Below are positions 8,321 through 16,948 of a stretch of 64,000 nt of DNA, in pieces. Numbering within the stretch: the stretch's first letter is position 1; each line of letters begins with the position of its first letter. The DNA is taken from contig NZ_JAMTCP010000037.1 in NCBI RefSeq assembly GCF_024171885.1, positions 1-64,000 on the forward strand, given 5' to 3'. The notes beneath the pieces were generated by a model. The model did not search any database, was not told the origin of the DNA, and was given only the letters and a program-made list of their open reading frames with translations. Position numbers and translations under genes: made by a program. The stretch comes from Streptoalloteichus tenebrarius. GTDB taxonomy: Bacteria; Actinomycetota; Actinomycetes; Mycobacteriales; Pseudonocardiaceae.

Positions 8321-9757
8321 TCAGGTGTGCGACGGCAGCTCCACGGTGACCACCGTGGGTCCGCCGGGCGGGCTGTCGACCTCGATCCGTCCGTCCACGG
8401 TACGGACCCGGTCGGTCAGGCCGGCCAGCCCGCTGCCCGTGCCGTCGCCGCCCGTGACACCGACCGTGTGCGGGTCCGCGCCGCCCACGACCGCGCCGCC
8501 GACGACCACGCTGCCCACGACCGCGCCGCCGACGCCGTCGTCCGCGACCCGCACCCGCAGCACGCCGCCCCGCTGCTCCACGTCCACCGTCGCCAGCCGG
8601 GCACGGCTGTGCTTGACCACGTTGGTGAGCAGCTCGGCCACGCAGAAGTAGGCGATGGTCTCGATGGCGGCCGAGGGCCGGTCCGGGACCGAGACCCGGA
8701 GCCGCACCGGGACGGCGCAGTCCCCGGCCAGCGTGGCCAGCGCGGGTTCCAGACCGCTGTCGAGCACCGCGGGGTGGATGCCCCGCACCAGGTCGCGCAG
8801 CTCCGCGAGCGTCTCCTTGAGCCCGCGGTGCGCGTGGTCGACGAGCAGCCTCGCCTGGTCGAGGTCGGCCCTCCCGTCCTCGGCGTCGAGGGACTCCTTG
8901 GCCATGCCCAGCTTCATCGCCAACGCCACCAGCCTGGCCTGCGTGCCGTCGTGCAGGTCGCGTTCGATGCGCCGCAGCTTCGCGGCCGCGTCCTCCACCG
9001 CGTGCGACCGGGCCTCCTCCAGGTCGCGCACCCGCTCGCTCAGCGTCGTCGGGCCGAGCAGGCCGCGCAGCGGCACCCGGTCCAGCACCAGCACGCCCCT
9101 GGTGACCCACGGCGCGGCCAGGAGCAGGACGAGCCCGACGGCGGCCAGGACCAGCGCCCGGCCCCAGGTGTCGATCTCCCAGTCGAAGTTGGGCACGGCC
9201 ATCCGCTGCCCGTCCGGCACCAGCCACCACCAGCCGAGGTGGCTGGTGAAGAAGAGGCCGTAGCCCCAGAAGGCTCCGGCCGCGGCGAACGTGACCACCG
9301 CGACCGGCAGTTTCAGCACCAGGTAGGCCATGGCCCGCCACCCGGCGGCGTCCCGGATGCCCGCGGCGGTCCACGACAGGAACCCGTGGCCGCGCGGCAG
9401 CGGCCGGGGCGGGCTGACGGTGAGCCCGAGCAGCCCTCGGGCGAGGCCGCGGTGGAGCCCACCGAGCCGGCGGGCTCCCCGCACGCTCGCCGACAACAAC
9501 GGCATGCCCAGCGAGGTGATCCCGGTGATGACGCTGAGCAGCAGGGTGAGGACGGCGTAGCCGAACCCCAGCGCGCCCAGCGGGACCCCCACCAGCAGGT
9601 AGAGGAACTCCGCCGCCGCCCGGAGACGCCGGGAGGCCCGCGGCCGCGGGCCCACCGGGGTGCCGCCGGACGGCGGACCCGGTGGACCCGGCGGACCCGG
9701 TGGGCGCGCCGAGCCCGGCGGGCTCGGCGCGCTCGGCGCTGTCAGGGCGGCGCTCAT
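8321..9757 (-). CDS. Sensor histidine kinase (HisKA_3 type)
   Basis: 478 residues. A proline/glycine-rich start (PPGPPGPPGPPSGG) precedes several membrane segments carrying two short sensor-like repeats. The dimerisation/phospho-acceptor motif is RRIERDLHDGTQARLVALAM (near 265) and the ATPase N-box is ELLTNVVKHSRA. In the G-box region, DDGVGG is followed by a repetitive Gly/Val insert (about 25 residues, GGAVVG repeated) before GSGLAGLTDRV. That insert is unusual for this compact domain. It pairs with the response regulator downstream. Confidence 0.92.
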   Translation of the reverse strand: MSAALTAPSAPSPPGSARPPGPPGPPGPPSGGTPVGPRPRASRRLRAAAEFLYLLVGVPLGALGFGYAVLTLLLSVITGITSLGMPLLSASVRGARRLGGLHRGLARGLLGLTVSPPRPLPRGHGFLSWTAAGIRDAAGWRAMAYLVLKLPVAVVTFAAAGAFWGYGLFFTSHLGWWWLVPDGQRMAVPNFDWEIDTWGRALVLAAVGLVLLLAAPWVTRGVLVLDRVPLRGLLGPTTLSERVRDLEEARSHAVEDAAAKLRRIERDLHDGTQARLVALAMKLGMAKESLDAEDGRADLDQARLLVDHAHRGLKETLAELRDLVRGIHPAVLDSGLEPALATLAGDCAVPVRLRVSVPDRPSAAIETIAYFCVAELLTNVVKHSRARLATVDVEQRGGVLRVRVADDGVGGAVVGSVVVGGAVVGGADPHTVGVTGGDGTGSGLAGLTDRVRTVDGRIEVDSPPGGPTVVTVELPSHT

Positions 9758-9950
9758 CGTGGTCTCCCGGTGGGGTGGCGCTGTGGACGGCGTCCAGACT
9801 GCCGGACGCCGGACGCGCCTCCCACCAGGGAAGCAACCAACTCGACCGGGGGTTTCCCCCAGTCATCGGTCCGGGCAACCCCCGGGGACGTCCCTGGCGG
9901 GGCCGGCGGACGCCGGGACCCGCCGGGACGCCCCGGGGCCACGACCCCCC

Positions 9951-10514
9951 TCAGGACTCCCTGACCAGCTCCAGGTCCAGCTCGATCCGGACGGTGCGCC
10001 CGACGAGCACGCCCCCCGCCGCGAGCGGAATGTTGCCGCTGACCCCGAACTCCTCGCGGTCGATCTCCGTGTGGGCGAAGAAGGACGTCCTGGTGGCGCC
10101 CCACGGGTCGTCGCCGGTGCCCAGGTAGTCGACGGCGAGGGTCACCGGCCGGGTCACGCCCCTGATCTCCAGCTCGCCGACGACCTCGCCGCTGGTGGTC
10201 CCGGTCAGCCGCACCTCGGTGCTCCGGAACCGCATGGTCGGGTGCTGCTCGACGGCCAGGTACTCCTCGCCCCGCAGGTGCTCGTCCCGCTGCTCGTGCG
10301 CCGTGTCCACCGAGGCGGTCCGGATCGTCGCCTCGACGGTCGAGCGGGCGGGGTCCTCGTCGATCACGACCAGCCCGTCGAAGTCGGTGAACCGCCCCCG
10401 CTGGCGGCTGAACAGGTGGCGCACGGCGAACGCCACGGTGGAGTGCGTCGGATCGATCGTCCAACGCCCCGGCTCGGGTGCGGTGGAGGCGGTGGGCAGG
10501 GATTCGGTGGACAC
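9951..10514 (-). CDS. YceI family lipid-binding protein
   Basis: 187 residues. The YceI beta-barrel pattern is clear: WTIDPTHSTVAFAVRHL at the start, then a GRFTDFDG segment, SVDTAHEQRDEHLRGEEYL, and GELEIRGVTRPVTL. YceI proteins bind isoprenoid-type lipids in a lipocalin-like pocket. No signal peptide is present, as is common in actinobacteria. GTG 10514 is chosen because AAGGAG lies seven bases upstream; the frame stays open further up but has no better start. Stop at 9951-9953. Confidence 0.92.
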   Translation of the reverse strand: MSTESLPTASTAPEPGRWTIDPTHSTVAFAVRHLFSRQRGRFTDFDGLVVIDEDPARSTVEATIRTASVDTAHEQRDEHLRGEEYLAVEQHPTMRFRSTEVRLTGTTSGEVVGELEIRGVTRPVTLAVDYLGTGDDPWGATRTSFFAHTEIDREEFGVSGNIPLAAGGVLVGRTVRIELDLELVRES

Positions 10515-10699
10515 TCGGTCGCTCCTTCGTCGTCCGCCGCGGTGTGGGGTCGCCGACTCGCTCCTGTCGACCGCCAGGGGCCGCCGCCCCCTCCGCGGCA
10601 CACCGTCCGTGTTCGCGCTGTGGCGCGGCCACGCCGCCACGCCGGCCGGGGCGCCGACGGGGTTCCGCGGCGCTCCGGCGTGAGGCGCGCGCCCCGAAC

Positions 10700-10724
10700 T
10701 TATCGGAGCGAAGCGCTCCGATAA
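10700..10724. promoter_or_regulatory. 11-bp inverted repeat in the divergent yceI / hydrolase promoter region
   Basis: TTATCGGAGCG and CGCTCCGATAA flank a 3-base centre. It lies 185 bases upstream of yceI and about 100 bases upstream of the hydrolase start. The size and symmetry suit a TetR/GntR-class operator; no such regulator gene is next to it. The 3-base loop makes a simple RNA terminator less likely but not impossible. Confidence 0.45.
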
Positions 10725-10822
10725 AGGGTTGGGCGCGACGGCGGCTTCTTCGTCACGTCCCGACACGGGATGATCCGGACACGGCGGACGCGCCAGACCC
10801 CGTCGACCCCGGAGGTGTTCGC

Positions 10823-12502
10823 GTGCCCCTTCCCTCGTTCCCGTCCCCGGGCCGGCGACGGGCCTCCCGTCGCGTCACGGCGCTCGTCGTCGCCGTCGGG
10901 TGCGCGCTCGGGCTCCACACCGGCGTCGTCGCCGGCGGCCCTGAGGCCGTGGCCGCGATGAACGCCACACAGGACGCCACGGACGTGCTCGCCGACGCCG
11001 TCCCCCACCCGACGCTCTCCTGGACGGACTGCGGCGACGGTTTCCAGTGCGCCACCGCCGCGGTCCCGCTGGACTACCGGGACCCGCGCCGCGACCACGT
11101 CGAACTGTCCGTGATCAGGCTGCCCGCGAGCGACCCGTCCCGCAGGATCGGCAGCCTGTTCGTGAACTTCGGCGGCCCTGGAGCGTCCGGAGTGGACAGA
11201 CTCAGGGAGCGCGCCCGCTGGCCGTGGCTGTTCTCCGAGGAGCTGCGGGCCCGGTTCGACCTGGTGTCGTGGGACCCGAGGGCGATCGGCCGCAGCACCG
11301 CCGTGCGCTGTTTCGCCACCGCCGCCGAACAACGCGCGTTCTTCGCGTCGTTCCCGGAGATGCCCGGCGATCCCAGCGGGGAGCCCGCGTTCTACGCGCG
11401 GTCGCGCGAACTCGTCGAGCGGTGCCAGCGACGCGCGGGGCATCTCCTGCCCCACATGTCGACGGTGAACACCGCGCGTGATCTCGACCTGCTGCGTCGC
11501 GCGGTCGGCGACACGCGCCTGACCTACCACGGCATCTCGTACGGCACGCACCTCGGCGCGGTCTACGCGAACCTGTTCCCGAGCCGGGTGCGGGCGATGG
11601 TGTTCGACGGGTCGATGGACTTCCGGGGGAACGCCACCGGGCGCGGGGCCGACGGCCGCGCCAAGCCGGTCGACGCCCGGCAGGACGTGGCGACGGCCAT
11701 CGCCGAGACCTTCGAGGAGTTCCTCCGCGAGTGCGTCGCCGCCGGCCCCCGCTGCGCGTTCTCCTCCGGCGACGTCCACGCGAAGTGGCGGGCGCTGGTG
11801 GACCGGGCGCGACGAGCGCCCATCACCGTGCCGAACCCGGACGGCTCGACGTCGACCTACACCTACTCGGCCCTGATCAACCTCGCGGCCGACCTCTCGG
11901 CCCCCTCGGACTGGCCGGGCATCGCCACGACGCTCCAGCGGCTGCACGAAGCCCCCGACCAGCCGGCGGCGACGCCGTCTCCGGCCGTCACGAACGGCGA
12001 GGACGGCGAGGACGGCGAGGACGACAAGGGTCGCGACGGCGGCGAGCCGTACCTCACCAACCGCACCGAGGCGTTCCACGCGATCCAGTGCGCGGACAGC
12101 CTGGTGCCCAGGGACCAGGCGACGTACAGCCGGCTCGCCGTGACGGAGGACGCGCGCGTCCCGTTCTTCGGCCGGATCGGGGTGTTCGACATGATGGGCT
12201 GCGCCTTCTGGCCCAGGGACGCGGTCCGACCCCACACCGGGCCGTGGAACCGCTGGACCGCCAACCCGATCCTGGTGATCAACAGCAGGTTCGACCCGGC
12301 CACCCCGCTGAAGGGCGCGCGGGACGGGCTGCGCGACCTGGCGAGGGCCCGGCTCCTCGTCGTGGAGGGCGCGGGGCACAGCACGATGCTCGTGCCGAGC
12401 ACCTGCGCGGAGCGGGCCAAGCGTGACTACCTCGTCAGCGGCGCCCTCCCACCTCCCGGAACGACGTGCGGCGTCGACCGGCGGCCCTTCGACCCGGCGT
12501 GA
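10823..12502 (+). CDS. Secreted alpha/beta hydrolase, TAP/SlpD-type peptidase
   Basis: 559 residues. A basic start, a hydrophobic stretch (VTALVVAVGCALGLHTGVVA) and a small-residue cleavage region form an export signal. The alpha/beta-hydrolase core shows an oxyanion-region NFGGPGASG, the nucleophile elbow YHGISYGTHLG, an acid region INSRFDPATP, and GAGHS for the histidine. The C-terminal TAP-like domain is typical of Streptomyces tripeptidyl aminopeptidases SlpD/SlpE. A low-complexity acidic insert (GEDGEDGEDDKGRDGG) near residue 400 is unusual. GTG 10823 is preceded by GGAGGTG at 10811-10817. Confidence 0.9.
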   Translation: MPLPSFPSPGRRRASRRVTALVVAVGCALGLHTGVVAGGPEAVAAMNATQDATDVLADAVPHPTLSWTDCGDGFQCATAAVPLDYRDPRRDHVELSVIRLPASDPSRRIGSLFVNFGGPGASGVDRLRERARWPWLFSEELRARFDLVSWDPRAIGRSTAVRCFATAAEQRAFFASFPEMPGDPSGEPAFYARSRELVERCQRRAGHLLPHMSTVNTARDLDLLRRAVGDTRLTYHGISYGTHLGAVYANLFPSRVRAMVFDGSMDFRGNATGRGADGRAKPVDARQDVATAIAETFEEFLRECVAAGPRCAFSSGDVHAKWRALVDRARRAPITVPNPDGSTSTYTYSALINLAADLSAPSDWPGIATTLQRLHEAPDQPAATPSPAVTNGEDGEDGEDDKGRDGGEPYLTNRTEAFHAIQCADSLVPRDQATYSRLAVTEDARVPFFGRIGVFDMMGCAFWPRDAVRPHTGPWNRWTANPILVINSRFDPATPLKGARDGLRDLARARLLVVEGAGHSTMLVPSTCAERAKRDYLVSGALPPPGTTCGVDRRPFDPA

Positions 12503-12529
12503 GGCGCGGCGCCGGTGGGCCGACCCGGC

Positions 12530-14209
12530 TCACCGGCGCTCCGCGCGCGCCTCGTTCCACACTGGACGGTCGCTCTCGCGGACACGCCCGTCGGCCCCGA
12601 AGACCAGGAAGCGGTCGAAGGACCGGGCGAACCACCGGTCGTGGGTCACCGCCAGCACGGTGCCCTCGAACGCGGCCAGCCCGTCCTCCAACGCCTGGGC
12701 CGAGACCAGGTCCAGGTTGTCGGTGGGCTCGTCGAGCAGCAGCAGGTTCGCGCCGGCCAGCTCCAGCAGCAGGATCTGGAACCGGGCCTGCTGGCCCCCG
12801 GAGAGGGTGTCGAACACCTGGTGGGCCGCGCCGGCCAGCTCGTAGCGGGCCAGCGCCCTGCTCGCCTCCTCGCGGGGCATGCCGGCCCGGTGTTCGTCGC
12901 CGTGGAACAGGATGTCGAGCAGGGTGCGCCCGGCGAACTCGGGGTGCTCGTGGGTCTGGGCGAACCACCCCGGTCGGACCCTGGCGCCCAGCCGGGCGAC
13001 GCCGGTGTGCGCCACCGGCGCGATCTCCACGGCGTGCACGGGCCGGTGGTCGACGTCCGGATCACTGCCGCCCGCGGCGAGCAGGCGCAGGAAGTGCGAC
13101 TTGCCCGACCCGTTGGCCCCGAGCACCGCGACCCGTTCGCCGTACCAGACCTCCAGGTCGAACGGGGCGACCAGCCCGGTCAGCTCCAGGTCCTCGCAGA
13201 CGACGGCGCGCTTGCCGGTGCGGCTGCCCCGCAACCGCATCCGGACCTGCTGCTCCCTGGGGACCGCCTCGGGCGGCCCCGCCTCCTCGAACCGGCGCAG
13301 CCGGGTGAGCGCGGCCTGGTACCGACTGGCCATGGAGTCGTTGTAGGACGCCTTCTGCTTCATGGTGATGACCAACGCGCGCAGCTTGGCGTGCTCCTCG
13401 TCCCACCGCCGGCGCAGCTCCTCCAGCCGGTCGAACCGGTCGCGCCGCGCCTGCTCGTAGGTGGCGAACCCGTCGCCGTGGACCCACAAACGGTTCCCCG
13501 CCGCGCCCAGCTCCAGCGCCGCGATCCTGGTGGCCGCCCTGGCCAACAGCTCGCGGTCGTGTGAGACGAACAGGACCGTCTTGGGGGTCTCCCTGATCCG
13601 CTCCTCCAGCCACTGCTTGCCCGGCACGTCGAGGTAGTTGTCGGGCTCGTCGAGCAGCAGCACCTCGTCCGGTCCGCGCAGCAACGCCTCCAGCACCAGG
13701 CGCTTCTGCTCGCCGCCCGACAGCGTGCGGACCTCGCGGAAGCGGGCGCGGTCGAACGGCAGCCGCAGGGCGGCCGTCGTGCACTGGTCCCACAGCACCT
13801 CGGCCTCGTACGCGCCGGCGTCGGCGTAGTCGGCCAGGGCCTGGGCGTAGCGGAGCTGCGCGGCCTCGTCGTCCCGCTCGATCATGGCCAGCTCGGCGTC
13901 GTCGAGCGCGGCGACGGCGGAGCGGATTCGGGGCGGGGCGACCGAGACGAGCAGGTCACGGACGGTCGAGTCGTCCCGGACGTGCCCGACGAACTGGCGC
14001 ATCACGCCCAGGCCGCCGGAGCGGGTCACGCTCCCCTCGTGCGGCTCCAGATCCCCGGCCACGATCCGCAGCAACGTGGTCTTCCCCGCGCCGTTGGGGC
14101 CGATCAGCGCGGTCTTGGTCCCCTCGCCGACCCGGAGTGAGACGTCGTCGAGCAGCGGACGGCCGTCCGGAAGACCGAATCCCACCTTCTGGAGCTCGAC
14201 GTGTCCCAT
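12530..14209 (-). CDS. ABC-F family ATP-binding cassette protein (second copy)
   Basis: 559 residues and two ATPase domains. Domain 1 has GPNGAGKTTLLRI, then LSGGEQKRLVLEALL and LLLDEPDNYLDV. Domain 2 has GANGSGKSHFLRL, LSGGQQARFQILLLEL and LLLDEPTDNLDL. The linker (ITMKQKASYNDSMASRYQAAL) is the ribosome-contacting arm. The DEPDNYLD Walker B variant and the linker differ from the first ABC-F protein in the window, so the two are not recent duplicates. It starts at ATG 14209, 124 bases from a divergent dehydrogenase gene, and has only a short leader. Confidence 0.9.
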   Translation of the reverse strand: MGHVELQKVGFGLPDGRPLLDDVSLRVGEGTKTALIGPNGAGKTTLLRIVAGDLEPHEGSVTRSGGLGVMRQFVGHVRDDSTVRDLLVSVAPPRIRSAVAALDDAELAMIERDDEAAQLRYAQALADYADAGAYEAEVLWDQCTTAALRLPFDRARFREVRTLSGGEQKRLVLEALLRGPDEVLLLDEPDNYLDVPGKQWLEERIRETPKTVLFVSHDRELLARAATRIAALELGAAGNRLWVHGDGFATYEQARRDRFDRLEELRRRWDEEHAKLRALVITMKQKASYNDSMASRYQAALTRLRRFEEAGPPEAVPREQQVRMRLRGSRTGKRAVVCEDLELTGLVAPFDLEVWYGERVAVLGANGSGKSHFLRLLAAGGSDPDVDHRPVHAVEIAPVAHTGVARLGARVRPGWFAQTHEHPEFAGRTLLDILFHGDEHRAGMPREEASRALARYELAGAAHQVFDTLSGGQQARFQILLLELAGANLLLLDEPTDNLDLVSAQALEDGLAAFEGTVLAVTHDRWFARSFDRFLVFGADGRVRESDRPVWNEARAERR

Positions 14210-14333
14210 GCGCCCCAGTGCACCAGCCCGGACAAACCGAATTTGTCCCGTCCGCCATCCGGACCAGTTCCATGCACAAACATGGGTTACTGTCGCTCAG
14301 CGAACCGGTCGCCACCGCACGGGAGGACGAGAG

Positions 14334-14933
14334 ATGAGGATTCTGCTGGTCGGCGCCTCCGGCACCCTGGGCGGCGCGGTGCGCTCCGCCCTGCTGGACC
14401 GGCACGAGGTCGTCACCGCGTCCCGCTCCGGAGCGGACCACCGGGTCGACATCACCGACCCGGACTCGATCGACGCGCTGTACCGGGCCGTCGGGCGGGT
14501 GGACGCGGTCGCGTGCACCGCGGGCTCCGTGCCGTTCCGCCCGTTGACCGAGCTGACCCGCGAGGACTTCCTCAACGGGGTCGTCGACAAGCTGCTCGGC
14601 CAGGTCGAGCTGGTGCGCAGGGGCGTCGAGGCCGTGTCGCCGGGCGGGTCCTTCACGCTCGTGACGGGCGTGCTCTCGCACGACCCGATCCGCACGGGAT
14701 CGGTGGCCTCCCTGGTGAACGGCGCGCTGGACTCGTTCGTGCGCGCCGCCGCGATCGAGCTGCCCGACGGCCGCCGCATCAACGCCGTGAGCCCGACCGT
14801 GCTCAGCGAGTCCGCCGAGAAGTACGCGGACTTCTTCCCCGGCTTCCCGCCGGTGCCGGCGGCGCAGGCCGCCATGGCCTACGTGAAGTCCATCGAGGGC
14901 GCGCAGACCGGGCAGGTCTACCGCGTCGGCTGA
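14334..14933 (+). CDS. Short-chain dehydrogenase/reductase
   Basis: 199 residues, shorter than the usual 240-260. It keeps the N-terminal nucleotide-binding GASGTLGGAV and the AxxG-like CTAGSVPF. The catalytic Tyr-x-x-x-Lys region is not obvious: the expected place reads SVASLVNGALDSFVRAAA, with no Tyr. Similar compact short-chain dehydrogenases are annotated as atypical members. ATG 14334 follows GGGAGGA at 14321-14327. A strong hairpin terminates it 30 bases after the stop. Confidence 0.8.
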   Translation: MRILLVGASGTLGGAVRSALLDRHEVVTASRSGADHRVDITDPDSIDALYRAVGRVDAVACTAGSVPFRPLTELTREDFLNGVVDKLLGQVELVRRGVEAVSPGGSFTLVTGVLSHDPIRTGSVASLVNGALDSFVRAAAIELPDGRRINAVSPTVLSESAEKYADFFPGFPPVPAAQAAMAYVKSIEGAQTGQVYRVG

Positions 14934-14962
14934 TCCTCAACGCCGCCCGCACCGAGTCTTCC

Positions 14963-14999
14963 CGCCGTCGGCGCCCTCTCGGGGAGGGCGCCGACGGCG
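14963..14999 (+). terminator. Terminator after the short-chain dehydrogenase
   Basis: Perfect 16-bp GC-rich arms (14963-14978, 14984-14999) with a 5-base loop. There is no T-run, as is common in this group. Confidence 0.7.
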
Positions 15000-15016
15000 C
15001 TCGGGCGCGCCGACGC

Positions 15017-15047
15017 TTGGCGCTTCCCCAGGGGAAGGGGCCACAGT
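15017..15047 (+). promoter_or_regulatory. MerR-type autoregulated promoter with 19-bp spacer
   Basis: TTGGCG (15017-15022) and CACAGT (15042-15047) are separated by 19 bases. Inside the spacer lies the perfect palindrome CTTCCCCAGGGGAAG (15023-15037). An over-long spacer with an operator between -35 and -10 is the hallmark of MerR activation. Transcription would begin about 7 bases past the -10, at the GTG start codon of the regulator, so the mRNA is probably leaderless. Confidence 0.65.
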
Positions 15048-15053
15048 GGACAC

Positions 15054-15911
15054 GTGGACGAGCTGATCGGCATCGGGGACCTCGCGGCGAGAACGGGGCT
15101 CAGCCACAAGGCGCTGCGCCTCTACGGCGCGAGGGGCCTGCTGGTCCCCGCGCACGTCGACCCACGCGGCGGCGCGCGGTACTACGGCCCTGAGCAGGTG
15201 GAACGGGCGCGGCGGATCGCGTTGCTGCGCGGGATCGGCATGCCCCTGTCGGAGATCGGGGCGGTGCTCGCGCTGGACGGCGCCGAGGCGGACGAGGCCG
15301 TCTCCGCCTACTGGCGCCGGGTCGAGGCCGAGCACTCCGCGCGGAGCGCGCTCGTGCCGTACGTGCGCCGGGTCCTGTCCGGCCAGGAGGACGACACCCA
15401 CGTCGTGCGGCAACGGGACGTGCCGGAGCAGAAGGTGGCGCACGTCCAGCGGCACGTGAGCGCGGACGAGCTGCCGGCGTTCCTGCGCGAGGCGACGGAG
15501 GAGCTGTTCACGCACCTCACGGCGGCCGGGGCGCGACTGTCCGGCCCGGTGTTCGCCATCTACCACGGCACGGTCAGCGAGGACTCCCCCGCGCTGGTGG
15601 AGGTGTGCGCGCCCACCGGGGACGCCGTGACCCCGGCGGGGCGGGTCGGCGTGCGGTTCGAGCCGGGCCACCGCGAGGCCTACGTCGAGCTGACCAGGAG
15701 CCAGGCGGGCTACCCCGCCGTGGTCTCCGCCTTCGACACGGTGGCGGCGTGGCTGGCCCGGCACGACCTGCGGCCCAGCGCCTCGGCGCGGGAGATCTAC
15801 TACCCGGACTGGGCCGACGCCGCGGCGACGGGACGGGTCGTCGACGTCGCCTGGCCGTTCCACCGGCCCGCCACCCGCCACGAGGACCCACCCCGTGCGG
15901 AACGCGCGTGA
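15054..15911 (+). CDS. MerR family transcriptional regulator with effector-binding domain
   Basis: 285 residues. The N-terminal winged helix-turn-helix reads IGDLAARTGLSHKALRLYGA and YYGPEQVERARRIALLRGIG. A coiled-coil dimerisation helix follows, then a GyrI-like ligand-binding domain from about residue 120 (PVFAIYHGTVSEDSPALVEV, AYVELTRSQAG). Such proteins sense small hydrophobic or cationic drugs. Its own promoter contains a matching palindrome. No efflux gene is directly attached; the dehydrogenase upstream is a possible target. Confidence 0.9.
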   Translation: MDELIGIGDLAARTGLSHKALRLYGARGLLVPAHVDPRGGARYYGPEQVERARRIALLRGIGMPLSEIGAVLALDGAEADEAVSAYWRRVEAEHSARSALVPYVRRVLSGQEDDTHVVRQRDVPEQKVAHVQRHVSADELPAFLREATEELFTHLTAAGARLSGPVFAIYHGTVSEDSPALVEVCAPTGDAVTPAGRVGVRFEPGHREAYVELTRSQAGYPAVVSAFDTVAAWLARHDLRPSASAREIYYPDWADAAATGRVVDVAWPFHRPATRHEDPPRAERA

Positions 15912-15931
15912 CGACACGCGTTCCGCACGGG
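15892..15931. terminator. Bidirectional terminator between merR and the LLM oxidoreductase
   Basis: Perfect 15-bp arms at 15892-15906 and 15917-15931. The left arm lies in the last codons of the MerR gene. The two flanking genes converge here. Confidence 0.7.
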
Positions 15932-15938
15932 CGCGGGA

Positions 15939-16937
15939 TCACGACCGGAAGCGCCCGATGATGTCGTTGGCGTAGCTGGTGAGCGTCTTGTCCGGGTCGT
16001 CGTGCATCAGGTACAGCGCGAACTGGTCGACGCCGATCTCGGCCAGCTCGGCGAGCCGGTCGACGTGGGCGGAAGCCGGACCGAGCAGGCAGAACCGGTC
16101 CACGATGGAGTCGGGGACGAAGTCGGTCGACGGGTTGCCCGCCCGCCCGTGGTGGGCGTAGTCGTAGCCCCGTCGCCCCTCGATGTAGTCGGTCAGCGCC
16201 CTGGGCACCGGCCCGTCCGCGCCGTACCGCGCCACGAGGTCGGCGACGTGGTTGCCGACCATCCCGCCGAACCAGCGCAACTGGTCGCGCTGGCGCGCCA
16301 GGTCGTCGCCGACGTAGGCGGGCGCCGCCACGCACATCGTGATCTCCGACGGGTTTCGCCCCGCCTCGCGCGCGGCCTCCCGCACGGAGCCGATCGTCCA
16401 CCGCGCGATGTCCGGGTCCGCGGTCTGGAGGATGAACCCGTCGGCCCGCTCGCCGACCAGCCGCAGCGCCCTCGGCCCGTAGGCGGCCATCCAGATCTCC
16501 AACCGGCCGTCCCGCACCCACGGCAGACGCACCGGCGCGCCGTGGTGCGTGACCTCCCGCCCCTCGGCGAGTTCCTTGATCACGTGCATGGCCTCGGCGA
16601 GGGTGCGCAGGGACGCGGGCCGTTGCCCGATGACCCTGCGCGCGGAGTCCCCGCGCCCGATCCCGCAGACCGTCCGGTTGCCGAACATGTCGTTGAGGGT
16701 GGCGAACAGGGAGGCGGTCACCGACCAGTCCCTCGTGCTCGGGTTGGTCACCATCGGCCCGACCCGCAGGGACGAGGTGCTCGCCAGGATCTGGGAGTAG
16801 ATGACGAAGGGCTCCTGCCAGAGCACGCAGGAGTCGAACGTCCAGCCGTAGCGGAAGCCCCCGTCCTCCGCGACCCGCATCCGCTCGACCACCTCGCGGG
16901 CCGGCGGATCGGTCTGCAACACGACACCGAAATCCAT
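15939..16937 (-). CDS. LLM-class flavin-dependent oxidoreductase (F420/FMN type)
   Basis: 332 residues, a TIM-barrel of the luciferase-like superfamily. MDFGVVLQTDPPAREVVERM opens it, GPMVTNPSTRDWSVTASLFA is the typical barrel segment, and AAYGPRALRLVGERADGFIL is the cofactor-binding part. ATG 16937 is used; it lies 11 bases from the stop of the dihydropyrimidinase gene, so the two are cotranscribed. Being last in a pyrimidine/hydantoin degradation operon suggests a redox step on a related heterocycle, but the substrate is not established by the sequence. Confidence 0.85.
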   Translation of the reverse strand: MDFGVVLQTDPPAREVVERMRVAEDGGFRYGWTFDSCVLWQEPFVIYSQILASTSSLRVGPMVTNPSTRDWSVTASLFATLNDMFGNRTVCGIGRGDSARRVIGQRPASLRTLAEAMHVIKELAEGREVTHHGAPVRLPWVRDGRLEIWMAAYGPRALRLVGERADGFILQTADPDIARWTIGSVREAAREAGRNPSEITMCVAAPAYVGDDLARQRDQLRWFGGMVGNHVADLVARYGADGPVPRALTDYIEGRRGYDYAHHGRAGNPSTDFVPDSIVDRFCLLGPASAHVDRLAELAEIGVDQFALYLMHDDPDKTLTSYANDIIGRFRS

Positions 16938-16948
16938 ACCCCACCCCC

